Source: an uncultured Roseburia sp. | GTDB taxonomy: Bacteria > Bacillota > Clostridia > Lachnospirales > Lachnospiraceae | Direction: 5' to 3' | DNA length: 64,000 bases | NCBI GenBank assembly: GCA_900539115.1 | Contig: UQAQ01000003.1 | Location: forward strand, 1 to 64,000 | In this document: positions 48,859 to 58,856 of the stretch, piece after piece | Numbering within the stretch: the first letter of the stretch is position 1 | Layout of the letters: every line of letters begins with the position of its first letter | The notes under the pieces: generated by a model | What the model was told of the DNA's origin: nothing | Database searches by the model: none | The model's input: only the letters and a program-made list of their open reading frames with translations | Position numbers and translations under genes: made by a program

Positions 48859-50619
48859 TTACGGCAGCATATATTTTTGTTTATACACCTCATATCTTGC
48901 ATTAAACCAGGAATCTTTTCCCTTGTCTAACGTATCCAGATATTCATGGGTGTCAAAAGCCTCTTCTTCGCTTTGGATCACGCACACGCCGATGTTTGAG
49001 CAATGATCTGCCACACGCTCAAAATTGGTTACCAGATCATTTAACACAAGTCCGGCATCCATCGTACATTTTCCTTTTTCCAGACGTTTGATATGACGTT
49101 TTTTTACTTTTTTTGTCAATCGATCCACAACTTCTTCCATCGGTTCGATTTCTCGTGCCTGCTCAGAATCCTCTTCCAGGAACACCGTTACTGACAAATT
49201 TAATATATCCTGAATGATCTTTTCAAATACCTTCAATTCTTCTTTTGCTTTATCCGAGAAAACAATTTCTTTTTCTTTTATCTTTCTCGCAGACTCTTCG
49301 ATGTTCATCGCATGATCGGAAATTCTTTCAAAATCACTGATGGAGTGCAGGATCATGGATAACGTTTCTGCATCCTGCTGCGATAAATTTTTCGAGCTTA
49401 ATTTCACGAGATAACTTCCCAGTTCATCTTCATAATGATCGACTTCCTCTTCCTTCTGATACACTTTTCTAGCAGTCTTTTCATCGTATTCATCCAGAAG
49501 GCTCATCGCATCAAGGAAACCACGTTTGGCAGTTTCTGCCATTGTCATTGCTACTTTTTTACAACGTTCCATGGCAAATGCCGGCTGTTCCAAAAAACGT
49601 TCATCAAGAAGTGTTCCCATTTCTTTCTGCTGTTTTTCTTCTTCCGTCTCCGGGATACTGAGATATGCCAGTTTTTCAAGACCTCGTGAAAATGGAAGCA
49701 GTAACAGCGTTGCTACCACGTTAAACACACTGTGGATGACGGCAATTCCCATCGGACCAGCCGTATCTTCTACAAATCCAAACGGCACAATGGCATGAAT
49801 ACTGTAAAAACCTACCATAAACACTACGGTTCCGATCACATTAAAATACAAATGCACCAGTGCTGCACGCCGCGCACTCCGGTTTGCTCCTACACTTGAC
49901 AAAAGAGCTGTCACACAGGTTCCGATGTTCTGTCCCATAATGATCGGGAAGGCAGTTCCATAGGTGATCGCACCGGTTGCACATAGTGCCTGCAGAATAC
50001 CGACAGACGCCGAAGAACTCTGGATCACGGCAGTCAGCACAAGTCCCGCAAGCATTCCCAGGATCGGGTTGCTGAACATGGTAAGAATGCCTGTAAATTC
50101 CGGCACATCCGCAAGAGGTGCCACGGCACCGCTCATCGTTTCCATACCAAACATCAAAATGGCGAACCCCACTAAGATCATACCGATGTCTTTCTTTTTC
50201 TGGTTATTGATAAACATGATAAAAATGATACCAATAACCGCAAGAACCGGCGAAAAATTTGATGGTTTCAAAAACTGCATCCAGAAATTGTCACTCTCAA
50301 TCCCGGACAAACTTAAGATCCACGATGTAATCGTCGTACCGATATTGGCACCCATGATAATTCCGATCGCCTGCGACAGCTTCATAATACCGGAATTCAC
50401 AAAGCCAACGACCATAACCGTCGTTGCCGATGACGACTGAATTACTGCTGTCACAAGTGCACCAAGGCACACGGCACGGATCGGACTGGATGTCAGTTTT
50501 TCCAAAATCCTCTCTAATTTTCCTCCTGAAACTTTTGTCAGTCCCTCGCCCATTGTATTCATTCCATACAAAAACAAGGCAAGGCCGCCAAGCATGGATA
50601 ATACTCCAAAAATGTTCAT
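48859..50619 (-). CDS. Na+/phosphate cotransporter with C-terminal PhoU domain
   Basis: A 586-residue transporter of the NptA/PNaS family. Two repeats of the Na/Pi domain show the QSSSATT and QSSSAS motifs, each after a hydrophobic hairpin; about eight helices fill residues 1-310. Residues 340-560 are PhoU-like helical bundles with the repeated acidic motif DHAMNI and ADHCSN, which bind metal clusters. Phosphate uptake with PhoU-type control is the family role. The ATG at 50619 follows AAAGGAG. A possible promoter (TTTACA, 18 nt, TACAAT) lies about 80 nt upstream. Confidence 0.94.
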   Translation of the reverse strand: MNIFGVLSMLGGLALFLYGMNTMGEGLTKVSGGKLERILEKLTSSPIRAVCLGALVTAVIQSSSATTVMVVGFVNSGIMKLSQAIGIIMGANIGTTITSWILSLSGIESDNFWMQFLKPSNFSPVLAVIGIIFIMFINNQKKKDIGMILVGFAILMFGMETMSGAVAPLADVPEFTGILTMFSNPILGMLAGLVLTAVIQSSSASVGILQALCATGAITYGTAFPIIMGQNIGTCVTALLSSVGANRSARRAALVHLYFNVIGTVVFMVGFYSIHAIVPFGFVEDTAGPMGIAVIHSVFNVVATLLLLPFSRGLEKLAYLSIPETEEEKQQKEMGTLLDERFLEQPAFAMERCKKVAMTMAETAKRGFLDAMSLLDEYDEKTARKVYQKEEEVDHYEDELGSYLVKLSSKNLSQQDAETLSMILHSISDFERISDHAMNIEESARKIKEKEIVFSDKAKEELKVFEKIIQDILNLSVTVFLEEDSEQAREIEPMEEVVDRLTKKVKKRHIKRLEKGKCTMDAGLVLNDLVTNFERVADHCSNIGVCVIQSEEEAFDTHEYLDTLDKGKDSWFNARYEVYKQKYMLP

Positions 50620-50725
50620 GGGGTTCTCCTTTCAAATCACGTATTTTACATATTTTTCACACTTCTTCATGATAGTATACCATTGTAAAATGCAAATATA
50701 CCTTATGTAAAATCTATGTAAAATC

Positions 50726-52018
50726 TCATTCTCCCATGATTTGATAAAGTTCCTTCATGAAAGAAAGGGAACCAAAACAGACAACGACTGTGTCTTTTTC
50801 TTCCGTTTTTTGTAATTTTTTCACTTCTTCCACTGCTTCTGCAAGGGAAGTACAGGACCGGCTCTGCATACCAAAAGAGGCAAGTTCTTCCGCCAGACTT
50901 TCCGCGGAAAGTCCCCTCGGTCCGGGTGCCTGAATGGTAAATATCTTCTGAAACCGGCTGTCTTCCGCTAGTTTCCGGCACATCTTACGATGATCCTTAT
51001 CCGCAAATACCCCCATGATCCCGATTCGTTTTTTGTCCGGATACATCTGTCGGAGTGATGCCAGCAGACTTTCCATCCCCTGCGGATTGTGTGCCCCGTC
51101 TGCGATCCATACCGGGCTTTTTTTCACGTAATCAAACCGTCCAAGCCACCTTGCTTCTGCCATTCCTTTCTGAATGATTTCCGGTGGCAGTGGTTCCAAC
51201 ACCTGCAAGGCAAGAAGGGCAAGGCACGCATTTTCGACCTGATACTGCCCGCACATCCGAATGGTATACGTTTCTCCCCGGTAGCAGAACTTCGTTTCTC
51301 CCGCCTCACAGGAAAGACCGCTGATCTCTTTTCGATTCAGAACATAAAGAGGGGCTTTTTTCTCCTCACAGCGGTTTTGAATGACCTGCAGTGCTTCCGA
51401 CGATTCCTGTACGGTCACAACCGGCGCTGCATTCGTAATAATTCCGGCCTTCTGCACCGCGATCTCTTCGATCGTATCTCCCAGAAATTTTTGATGATCC
51501 ATCGCAATGGTCGTGATCACATTCATTTTTACATTTTTTACCACATTGGTAGCATCCAGTGTCCCTCCCATACCGGTTTCCAATACGACAAGATCACATT
51601 TCCACTCCGAAAATGCCAAAAAAGCAAGCGCCGTTTCAATCTCAAAATCGGTCGGAACCGGCTGTCCTTTCTCTTTCATCTCACGAATGGCTTCTCCGAT
51701 CCGCACATACCCGGCTTCGTATTCCTCTTCCGTGATATAGTGAGTTTTCTCACCCTGATTCCATTGTATTGTTTCGTTTTTCGAAAAAAGAGCGGGTGAA
51801 AAATATCGTCCTATTTTTCGTCCGCTCTGTGCCAATACGTTTGTTATAAATGTTCCCGTGGAGCCCTTTCCGTTCGTCCCTGCCAGATGGATAAAAGAAC
51901 ACGCATCTTGAGGATTCCCTATCTTAGAAAGCAGGAGGGAAATGGTCTCCAAGCCGGGTTGTATGGCGGCACCGGTCTGTACCGCCTGAATATATTGTCT
52001 CATTTCCTTATAATTCAT
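50726..52018 (-). CDS. folC: Folylpolyglutamate synthase / dihydrofolate synthase
   Basis: A 430-residue Mur-ligase-fold enzyme adding glutamate to folates. The ATP-binding loop GTNGKGSTGTFI lies near residue 49, followed by GRYFSPALFSKNETI, ETGMGGTLDATN, ITTIAMDHQKFLGDTIEEIA and WIADGAHNPQGM, all FolC signatures. It is the last gene after the ABC importer, 23 nt beyond the ATPase gene, and appears to share its transcript. No folate synthesis genes are nearby. The ATG has GAGG 5 nt upstream. Confidence 0.95.
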   Translation of the reverse strand: MNYKEMRQYIQAVQTGAAIQPGLETISLLLSKIGNPQDACSFIHLAGTNGKGSTGTFITNVLAQSGRKIGRYFSPALFSKNETIQWNQGEKTHYITEEEYEAGYVRIGEAIREMKEKGQPVPTDFEIETALAFLAFSEWKCDLVVLETGMGGTLDATNVVKNVKMNVITTIAMDHQKFLGDTIEEIAVQKAGIITNAAPVVTVQESSEALQVIQNRCEEKKAPLYVLNRKEISGLSCEAGETKFCYRGETYTIRMCGQYQVENACLALLALQVLEPLPPEIIQKGMAEARWLGRFDYVKKSPVWIADGAHNPQGMESLLASLRQMYPDKKRIGIMGVFADKDHRKMCRKLAEDSRFQKIFTIQAPGPRGLSAESLAEELASFGMQSRSCTSLAEAVEEVKKLQKTEEKDTVVVCFGSLSFMKELYQIMGE

Positions 52019-52041
52019 AACAACCTCGATCAGAAAAGGAA

Positions 52042-52836
52042 TTAAGAAAGCAAGGTACGATCGTTTGCAAAATCTTCTCCGCTCACCTGTGCAAATTGAT
52101 GAAGAAGATCATCGACGGTCAGCTTTTTCTTTTCTTCCCCTTCGATATCTAAAATAACTTTTCCATTATTTAACATAATCAACCGATTTCCGTTTGCAAT
52201 CGCATCACGCATATTATGTGTGATCATCAATGTCGTCAAATGGTCTTTGTTTACGATGTTATTTGTCGCCTGCAGCACTTTGGCTGCCGTCTTAGGGTCC
52301 AATGCTGCGGTATGCTCATCCAACAGCAAAAGACGTGGCTTTTTCAATGCAGCCATCAACAGGGTAACTGCCTGTCTCTGTCCTCCGGAAAGCAGTCCGA
52401 CTTTCGATGTCAGACGATCCTCCAAGCCAAGATCCAGAACCTTTAACATTTCACGGAACTGATTCCGCTCCTTCTGGGTAATTCCGATACGCAGTCCTCT
52501 GCTTTTTCCTCGGCGCATGGCAAGTGCCATATTTTCGTCAATTCCCATCGTCGCAGCAGTTCCCATCATCGGATCCTGGAAAACACGGCCAAGATACGCA
52601 GCACGCTTATGTTCCGGAACTTTGGTAACATCTTTGCCATCGATGATGATCTGTCCTTCATCGACAAACCATACTCCGGCAAGCGCATTTAAAAGTGTCG
52701 ATTTTCCGGCACCGTTTCCACCGATCACAGTGACAAAATCACCTTCTTTGAGTTTTAAAGAGAGTCCGTCAAGTGCAAGCTTTTCATTGACGGTTCCCGG
52801 ATTAAATGTCTTGTAAATATTATTTACTTCCAACAT
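52042..52836 (-). CDS. ABC importer ATP-binding protein (TrpZ-like)
   Basis: A 264-residue ATPase with Walker A GGNGAGKST, Q-loop in GRVFQDPMMG, signature LLSGGQRQAVTLLMA, Walker B LLLLDEHTAALD and the switch His in MITHNM. It pairs with the permease and binding protein encoded upstream, and belongs to the ATPases of the PF04392/ABC_sub_bind importer class (TrpXYZ type). It overlaps the permease gene by 17 nt. Confidence 0.94.
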   Translation of the reverse strand: MLEVNNIYKTFNPGTVNEKLALDGLSLKLKEGDFVTVIGGNGAGKSTLLNALAGVWFVDEGQIIIDGKDVTKVPEHKRAAYLGRVFQDPMMGTAATMGIDENMALAMRRGKSRGLRIGITQKERNQFREMLKVLDLGLEDRLTSKVGLLSGGQRQAVTLLMAALKKPRLLLLDEHTAALDPKTAAKVLQATNNIVNKDHLTTLMITHNMRDAIANGNRLIMLNNGKVILDIEGEEKKKLTVDDLLHQFAQVSGEDFANDRTLLS

Positions 52837-53755
52837 TTTGAACCCCTCCTCTCTTTACCGGTTTTACAATATACTTCTTTTTCCAGTATGGCAGAGCAAG
52901 GAACAATGCCACAACAAGAGCAGAAAGAAGTTTGAGAAGGTCGGTATCCAGACCAAACCAGATAACTACCTGCAATACCGCATAGTAGATCACAGCACCC
53001 AGTACAACACTGAGCAGTTTCAATGCAAAATTATGGAACAATTTTTCAAATACCACTTTTCCAATGATAACGGCGGCAAGACCGATTACGATCGCACCAC
53101 GTCCCATATTGATATCTGCAAATCCCTGATACTGGGAACAAAGCGCACTTGCAAGTGCTACCAGTCCATTGGAGATCATCAAACCAAGTACGATGTTAAA
53201 ATTCGTATTAATTCCCTGCGCACGGCTCATGTTTGGATTGCATCCGGTCGCACGAAGAGAACATCCGAGTTCTGTTCCAAAGAACCAGTACAAGCCCCCG
53301 ATGATCACGATACAGAAGATCGCTACCACAAAAATTGAGTTCTGATAAAATGGTACATTTTTTACATTTCGAAGTGACACAAGCAGATCATAATTCATTA
53401 CACTGATCGCCTGATTGGCACGTCCCATGATCTTCAAGTTGATCGAGTACAATGCCAGCTGTGTCAAAATACCGGCAAGGATCGCCGGAATTCCCATAAA
53501 GGTATGAAAAATTCCGGTTACCAGCCCGGCGAGCATTCCGGCAATGAATGCTGCCAATAAACTTACCCACACATTATATCCGTTCAGCATCATCATGATA
53601 CTGACTGCTCCGCCGGTACACATGGAACCGTCTACCGTCAGATCCGCTACATCCAAAATTTTGTATGTAATATAAACTCCGATTGCCATAATTCCCCAGA
53701 TAAGTCCCTGTGCGACTGCTCCGGGCATGGCACTTAATAACACTGAAATATCCAA
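52820..53755 (-). CDS. ABC importer permease (TrpY-like)
   Basis: A 311-residue integral membrane permease with about nine helices, of the branched-chain/LivH-like permease superfamily seen in TrpXYZ-type importers (DVADLTVDGSMCTGGAVS, LRATGCNPNMSRAQGIN). The start is TTG at 53755, with GGAGG 9 nt upstream. The C-terminal tail is basic. It lies 26 nt after the binding-protein gene and overlaps the ATPase gene. Confidence 0.92.
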   Translation of the reverse strand: MDISVLLSAMPGAVAQGLIWGIMAIGVYITYKILDVADLTVDGSMCTGGAVSIMMMLNGYNVWVSLLAAFIAGMLAGLVTGIFHTFMGIPAILAGILTQLALYSINLKIMGRANQAISVMNYDLLVSLRNVKNVPFYQNSIFVVAIFCIVIIGGLYWFFGTELGCSLRATGCNPNMSRAQGINTNFNIVLGLMISNGLVALASALCSQYQGFADINMGRGAIVIGLAAVIIGKVVFEKLFHNFALKLLSVVLGAVIYYAVLQVVIWFGLDTDLLKLLSALVVALFLALPYWKKKYIVKPVKRGGVQNVGSK

Positions 53756-53781
53756 AAAACCTTACCTCCGTATTCGTCAGC

Positions 53782-54783
53782 TTATTTGGAAGCTTCGATT
53801 TTTTCGTATCCTTCCGGAATATCGATTCCTAATTCCTTACAAATACTTTCATTGTACTGTTTTGTTACTTTTGGTGCAAACTTTACTTCCATTGTAGAAA
53901 CGTCTTTTCCATTTACCAAAACATCATAAGCCATCTCACCGGTTGTATAACCAAGGTCATAATAACTGATGGAAAGAGTTGCTACACCACATCCGCTGCA
54001 GATACCCTGCTCGCCGGCAACAACCGGAACTTTTGCAGGAACACATGTATTGCGGATCACTTCGGTATTGGAAGCCGCGGTATTATCGGTAGGTACATAA
54101 ATCACGTCACTGTTTTTCGCTGCATTGCTTACTACGGATGCAATATCATTGGAATCTACAAAAGAATAGTTGGTACAAGTATATCCATCTTTTTCCAGAT
54201 ATCCTTTGATTGTCTCTACCTGGTACAAGGAGTTAGCTTCTGCAGAACAGTAAAGGAGTCCCACTTTTTTCTTATCCGGGAACAATTCTTTGATCATCGC
54301 TGCCTGCTGATCAAGCGGGGCAAGATCCGAAGTACCGGATACATTAACACCTGTCGTCCCTTTCCAGTCTTTGATATTCAAAGCCGTACCATAATCGGTT
54401 ATGGAAGTTCCGAGGATCGGAATATCTGTTGTGCCTGTCGCTGCCGCCTGAAGAGGCGCTGTTGCATTGGCAAGAATCAAATCTACATTTTCAGAAACAA
54501 AGGAGTTTACGATGGTTGCACACGTTGGAGAATCTCCCTGTGCATTCTGCTCATCGAATTTCACTTTGTCACCCAATTTTTCGGTCAACGCATCTTTAAA
54601 TCCCTTGGTTGCTGCATCCAATGCCTCATGCTGTACCAGCTGGCAGATACCGATGTTATACGTTTTTCCATCGTCCACTGCACCACCGGAAGTGGTTCCT
54701 GTCGTGCTGCCACCGCCACAAGCAGTCAAAGACATCGTCATCACTGCAGTAAGTGCTACTGCGATCAATTTTTTCAATTTCAT
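53782..54783 (-). CDS. ABC importer substrate-binding lipoprotein (TrpX-like, PF04392)
   Basis: A 333-residue lipoprotein with the lipobox LTACGGG at about residues 19-25 and a two-lobe binding fold typical of the ABC_sub_bind family. Conserved segments: YNIGICQLVQHEALDAATKGF, FDEQNAQGDSPTCATIVNSF, LPDKKKVGLLYCSAEANS, VYVPTDNTAASN and VAGEQGICSGCGVATLSI. Characterised relatives bind tryptophan or other aromatic amino acids, but many members have no known ligand. Its position 38 nt after serA and upstream of permease and ATPase genes suggests an amino acid as ligand. The ATG is behind GGAAGGTACTCCTT. Confidence 0.92.
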   Translation of the reverse strand: MKLKKLIAVALTAVMTMSLTACGGGSTTGTTSGGAVDDGKTYNIGICQLVQHEALDAATKGFKDALTEKLGDKVKFDEQNAQGDSPTCATIVNSFVSENVDLILANATAPLQAAATGTTDIPILGTSITDYGTALNIKDWKGTTGVNVSGTSDLAPLDQQAAMIKELFPDKKKVGLLYCSAEANSLYQVETIKGYLEKDGYTCTNYSFVDSNDIASVVSNAAKNSDVIYVPTDNTAASNTEVIRNTCVPAKVPVVAGEQGICSGCGVATLSISYYDLGYTTGEMAYDVLVNGKDVSTMEVKFAPKVTKQYNESICKELGIDIPEGYEKIEASK

Positions 54784-54821
54784 AAGGAGTACCTTCCTTT
54801 CTCTTTCTCCGGCACGTCTGT

Positions 54822-55988
54822 TTATTTTACAATACGTACCTTAATTACACCGTCAATTGCCTGCAATTCATTTACCAGTTTCTCTGTCGATGGGTTGCAG
54901 ATATCGAAAATTGTATACGCATAATCGCCGCGGCTCTTATTTACCATGTTTTCGATGTTAATGCCATCGTTTGCAAATAACGTAGTAAACTGTGACAACA
55001 TGGAATGTACGTTTTTATGTGCTACCGCAATACGGCCTTCTGTCGCACATACTCCGGCATCACATGCAGGATAGTTTACAGAATTCTTGATATTTCCGTT
55101 TTCAATAAAGTCACGGATTTCTTTTACTGCCATCTTCGCACAGTTATCTTCGGACTCCTGTGTAGAAGCTCCCAAATGAGGAGTTACGATGGTATTTGGA
55201 AGATTTACTGTTGTAGGATTTGGGAAATCCACTACGTATTTCTTCACTTTTCCACTTTCAAGTGCTTCTTTCATATCCGGCTCATTTACCAGCGTATCAC
55301 GGGAGAAGTTCAAGAATACAACGCCATCTTTCATTTTATCAAAAGCAGCTTTGTCAAACATTCCCTTCGTAGAATCCAAAAGAGGTACATGTACTGTGAT
55401 AAAATCGCAGACATCGTAAATCTCTTCGTATGTCTTTACGATCGTGATATCACGGGACATATTCAATGCGTTATCTACAGAAAGATATGGATCACATCCA
55501 TATACTTCCATGCCAAGACGGTTTGCTGCATTGGCAACCAGTACACCGATGGCTCCCAAACCGATGATTCCAAGTTTTTTACCGGCAATCTCGGTTCCTG
55601 CAAATGCTTTTTTGGCTTTTTCTGCTGCTTTGGCAATCCCCTCATCGTCTTTGTTTTCCTTCGTCCACTCAATACCGCCTACGATATCACGGGAAGCAAG
55701 AAGCATTGCTGCGACCACAAGTTCTTTTACACCATTTGCATTGGCTCCCGGTGTATTAAATACAACGATTCCTTTTTCTGCACATTTGTCCAAAGGAATG
55801 TTATTTACTCCGGCTCCGGCTCTCGCTACCGCCACCAGATCATCGGACAATTCCATCTCATGCATGGAAGCACTTCGAACCAAAATTGCCTCTGCCTGTG
55901 CGGCATCATCTACCATCTCATAATTGTCATCCAATAAATCCAGACCGCATTTTGCAATTGGATTTAAGCAATTTACTTTTACACTCAT
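54822..55988 (-). CDS. serA: D-3-phosphoglycerate dehydrogenase
   Basis: A 388-residue enzyme for the first step of serine synthesis. The NAD-binding Rossmann motif is GLGAIG in IIGLGAIGVLVANAA; catalytic segments include NFSRDTLV (in place of NxARGG), and PHLGASTQESEDNCA with the catalytic His. A C-terminal ACT domain (about 318-388) may bind serine for feedback control. Its ATG overlaps the serC stop as TAATG, showing strict coupling. Confidence 0.96.
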   Translation of the reverse strand: MSVKVNCLNPIAKCGLDLLDDNYEMVDDAAQAEAILVRSASMHEMELSDDLVAVARAGAGVNNIPLDKCAEKGIVVFNTPGANANGVKELVVAAMLLASRDIVGGIEWTKENKDDEGIAKAAEKAKKAFAGTEIAGKKLGIIGLGAIGVLVANAANRLGMEVYGCDPYLSVDNALNMSRDITIVKTYEEIYDVCDFITVHVPLLDSTKGMFDKAAFDKMKDGVVFLNFSRDTLVNEPDMKEALESGKVKKYVVDFPNPTTVNLPNTIVTPHLGASTQESEDNCAKMAVKEIRDFIENGNIKNSVNYPACDAGVCATEGRIAVAHKNVHSMLSQFTTLFANDGINIENMVNKSRGDYAYTIFDICNPSTEKLVNELQAIDGVIKVRIVK

Positions 55989-57070
55989 TACAGATTCTCC
56001 TCTTCAAATTTCTTCATGAATTCAACCAATTTTTCTACACCGGCTTTTGGCATAGCGTTGTAAATACTTGCACGCATTCCGCCGACAGTACGATGTCCCT
56101 TTAAGTTTTCAAGTCCTGCCTCTTTTGCCTCTTTGACAAATTTAGCATCCAGCTCATCACTTCCTGTAACAAACGGTACATTCATCAAAGAACGATCTTC
56201 TTTGCGAACGGTTCCTTTGAACAATTTACTGGAATCCAGGAAATCATAAAGGATTTTTGCTTTTTCTTCATTGCGCTGTTTCATCACTTCAAGACCGCCC
56301 ATTTTCTTGAGCCATTTGAATACTTTACCGCAGATATAAATACCATAAGCAGGAGGTGTATTATAAAGGCTCTGTGCATCTGCGTGAATCTTGTACTGAA
56401 GCATTGTAGGTACTTTTTCATCTACGCTCTCAGGAATCAAATCTTCGCGGATGATCACGATAACAACGCCGGCAGGTCCGATATTTTTCTGAACACCGCC
56501 ATAGATGACACCATATTTTGTCACATCCACAGGTTCTGACAAGAAGCAGGAAGAAACGTCTGCTACCAATGTCTTTCCTTTTGTATTTGGCAGTGTTTTG
56601 TATTTTGTTCCGTAAATTGTGTTATTTTCACAAATATATACATAATCTGCATCCTCATCGATCGGCAGATCCGAGCAATCCGGTATGTAAGAAAATGTTT
56701 TGTCTTCGGAAGAAGCGATCTTATTTGCTTTTCCATATTTGCAAGCCTCTGTATACGCTTTTTTTGCCCACTGTCCGGTTACAATGTAGTCCGCAACACC
56801 ATTCTTCATCAAATTCATAGGAATCATGGCAAACTGCTGGGAAGCACCGCCCTGAAGGAACAATACTTTGTAATTGTCCGGAATATTCATCAAATCTCTA
56901 AGATCTGCTTCTGCTGTCTTAATGATCTCATCGTATGCTTTGGAACGATGGCTCATCTCCATTACAGACATCCCTGTTCCTCTGTAATCAAGCATCTCAT
57001 CTGCTGCTTCTTGTAAAACTTCCTCTGGTAATACAGCTGGTCCAGCTGAAAAATTGTAAACTCTAGCCAC
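55988..57070 (-). CDS. serC: Phosphoserine aminotransferase
   Basis: A 360-residue PLP-dependent transaminase, the second step of serine synthesis. It begins ARVYNFSAGPAVLPE, and has LFLQGGASQQFAM, the PLP-lysine region in GVIYGGVQKNIGPAG, and RASIYNAMP near the end. The start is GTG at 57070 with AAGGAGG 8 nt upstream; the longer frame to 57106 would add residues not found in the family. It shares one base with serA (TAATG) and follows ilvB after 39 nt. Confidence 0.96.
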   Translation of the reverse strand: MARVYNFSAGPAVLPEEVLQEAADEMLDYRGTGMSVMEMSHRSKAYDEIIKTAEADLRDLMNIPDNYKVLFLQGGASQQFAMIPMNLMKNGVADYIVTGQWAKKAYTEACKYGKANKIASSEDKTFSYIPDCSDLPIDEDADYVYICENNTIYGTKYKTLPNTKGKTLVADVSSCFLSEPVDVTKYGVIYGGVQKNIGPAGVVIVIIREDLIPESVDEKVPTMLQYKIHADAQSLYNTPPAYGIYICGKVFKWLKKMGGLEVMKQRNEEKAKILYDFLDSSKLFKGTVRKEDRSLMNVPFVTGSDELDAKFVKEAKEAGLENLKGHRTVGGMRASIYNAMPKAGVEKLVEFMKKFEEENL

Positions 57071-57109
57071 GGCTAAAACCTCCTTAAAATATTTATCTAA
57101 AATCATAGA

Positions 57110-58795
57110 TTATGATTCTGACTTCTTTAAATCTTCTTCTGTAAAGGCTTTTTCAATCGCCTCTCCAGGTGCCACCATCGGCCACACTTTGTCGTCCTGA
57201 TCCAGAACGCAGCAGATCACTACCGGACCCTTTTCCTGCATTGCCTGCTTCAGTACATCGTCTACTTCTTCTCGTTTTGTTACCAAAAATGCCTTTGCAC
57301 CAAGTGCTTCGGACACTTTTACATAATCCACTTTATCTTGAAGAATCGTACTTGAATAACGTTTACCATAGAACAATGTCTGCCACTGGCGAACCATACC
57401 AAGTGCATGATTATCAAACACAACCTGAATGATCGGAATATCATAACGGGAAGCAGTTGCTAACTCGTTCATATTCATACGGAAACATCCGTCTCCGGCG
57501 ATATTAAATACCGTCTTATCCGGATTTCCGACTTTCGCTCCGATACAAGCACCCAGTCCGTATCCCATCGTTCCCATACCACCGGAACTAAGGAAAGAAC
57601 GTGGATTTTTATATTGATAGTACTGTGCTGCCCACATCTGATGCTGTCCGACGTCTGTCGTAATGATCGCATCTCCCTGTGTCGCTTCATTGATGCGTTC
57701 GATCACATACGGACCGGTAAGCACATCCTCACGATAGGTCATTGGAAGTGCCGCTTTCCTTGCAAGTACTTTATCAATCCATGCCTTATGATACTGGTTT
57801 TCTAATTTTTTATTGAGAATTTCAAGTACGGCCTTCAAATCTCCTACGATGGAATAATCTACCCGGATATTTTTATTAATTTCAGCCGCATCGATATCGA
57901 TATGAACAATCTTTGCATTGGTAGCAAATTTCTTTGCATTTCCTGTAACACGATCAGAGAAACGAACACCAAGCGCAAGTAACAAGTCACATTCTGTCAC
58001 ACTCAGGTTTGCCGTCTTGGTTCCATGCATTCCCAGCATACCGGTATAATATTCATCGGTCCCGTCAAAGGCACCTTTTCCCATCAAGGTATCCGTTACC
58101 GGTGCATCTACTTTTTTGACAAATTCCTTTAATTCCGCACTGGCACCTGACAAAATGCATCCGCCACCGACAAAGATCATCGGTTTTTCTGCCTTGCGGA
58201 TTGCCTGAAGCACATCTTCAATGTCTTTTTCACAGATCGTATCGGTCTGTCTCTGGATCAGATCCGGTGTCTGTGGTGTAAACTCTGTCACAGCGGCAGT
58301 TACATCCTTGGTAATATCCACAAGAACCGGTCCCGGTCTGCCGGTCTGTGCGATAGCAAAGGCACGGCGTACCACTTTTGCCAGATCATTGATATCTTTT
58401 ACAATGAAACTATGCTTTGTGATTGGCATCGTAATACCCGCAATATCCACTTCCTGAAAACTGTCTTTTCCAAGTAATGGAAGTCCGACATTACAGGTGA
58501 TAGCTACCATCGGAACAGAATCCATATAAGCGGTCGCAATTCCGGTTACCAGATTGGTTGCACCCGGACCACTTGTCGCCATACAGACTCCGACTTTTCC
58601 GGTAGAACGCGCATAACCATCGGCTGCATGGGATGCGCCCTGCTCATGGGATGTTAATACATGTCTGATTTTATCCTGATAACGATACAATTCATCGTAT
58701 ACATTCAAAATCGCTCCGCCGGGATATCCAAAAATTGTGTCTACCCCTTGTTCCAATAAACATTCGATTAAAATTTGGGAGCCATTTAATTGCAT
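57110..58795 (-). CDS. ilvB: Acetolactate synthase, large subunit
   Basis: A 561-residue thiamine diphosphate enzyme for branched-chain amino acids. The N-terminal catalytic Glu is in TSHEQGASHAADGYAR; the FAD/mid domain follows, and the ThDP motif is GDGCFRMNMNELATASRYDIPIIQVVFDNHALGMV. Length is full. A regulatory small subunit (ilvN) is not found next to it. ATG at 58795 follows GAGGTG. It lies between ilvD and serC. Confidence 0.96.
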   Translation of the reverse strand: MQLNGSQILIECLLEQGVDTIFGYPGGAILNVYDELYRYQDKIRHVLTSHEQGASHAADGYARSTGKVGVCMATSGPGATNLVTGIATAYMDSVPMVAITCNVGLPLLGKDSFQEVDIAGITMPITKHSFIVKDINDLAKVVRRAFAIAQTGRPGPVLVDITKDVTAAVTEFTPQTPDLIQRQTDTICEKDIEDVLQAIRKAEKPMIFVGGGCILSGASAELKEFVKKVDAPVTDTLMGKGAFDGTDEYYTGMLGMHGTKTANLSVTECDLLLALGVRFSDRVTGNAKKFATNAKIVHIDIDAAEINKNIRVDYSIVGDLKAVLEILNKKLENQYHKAWIDKVLARKAALPMTYREDVLTGPYVIERINEATQGDAIITTDVGQHQMWAAQYYQYKNPRSFLSSGGMGTMGYGLGACIGAKVGNPDKTVFNIAGDGCFRMNMNELATASRYDIPIIQVVFDNHALGMVRQWQTLFYGKRYSSTILQDKVDYVKVSEALGAKAFLVTKREEVDDVLKQAMQEKGPVVICCVLDQDDKVWPMVAPGEAIEKAFTEEDLKKSES

Positions 58796-58856
58796 GAAAA
58801 TGCACCTCTTTCTCGTTAATATTTTCGTGTTTCACCCTCACTGCGCTGTGAGTTCT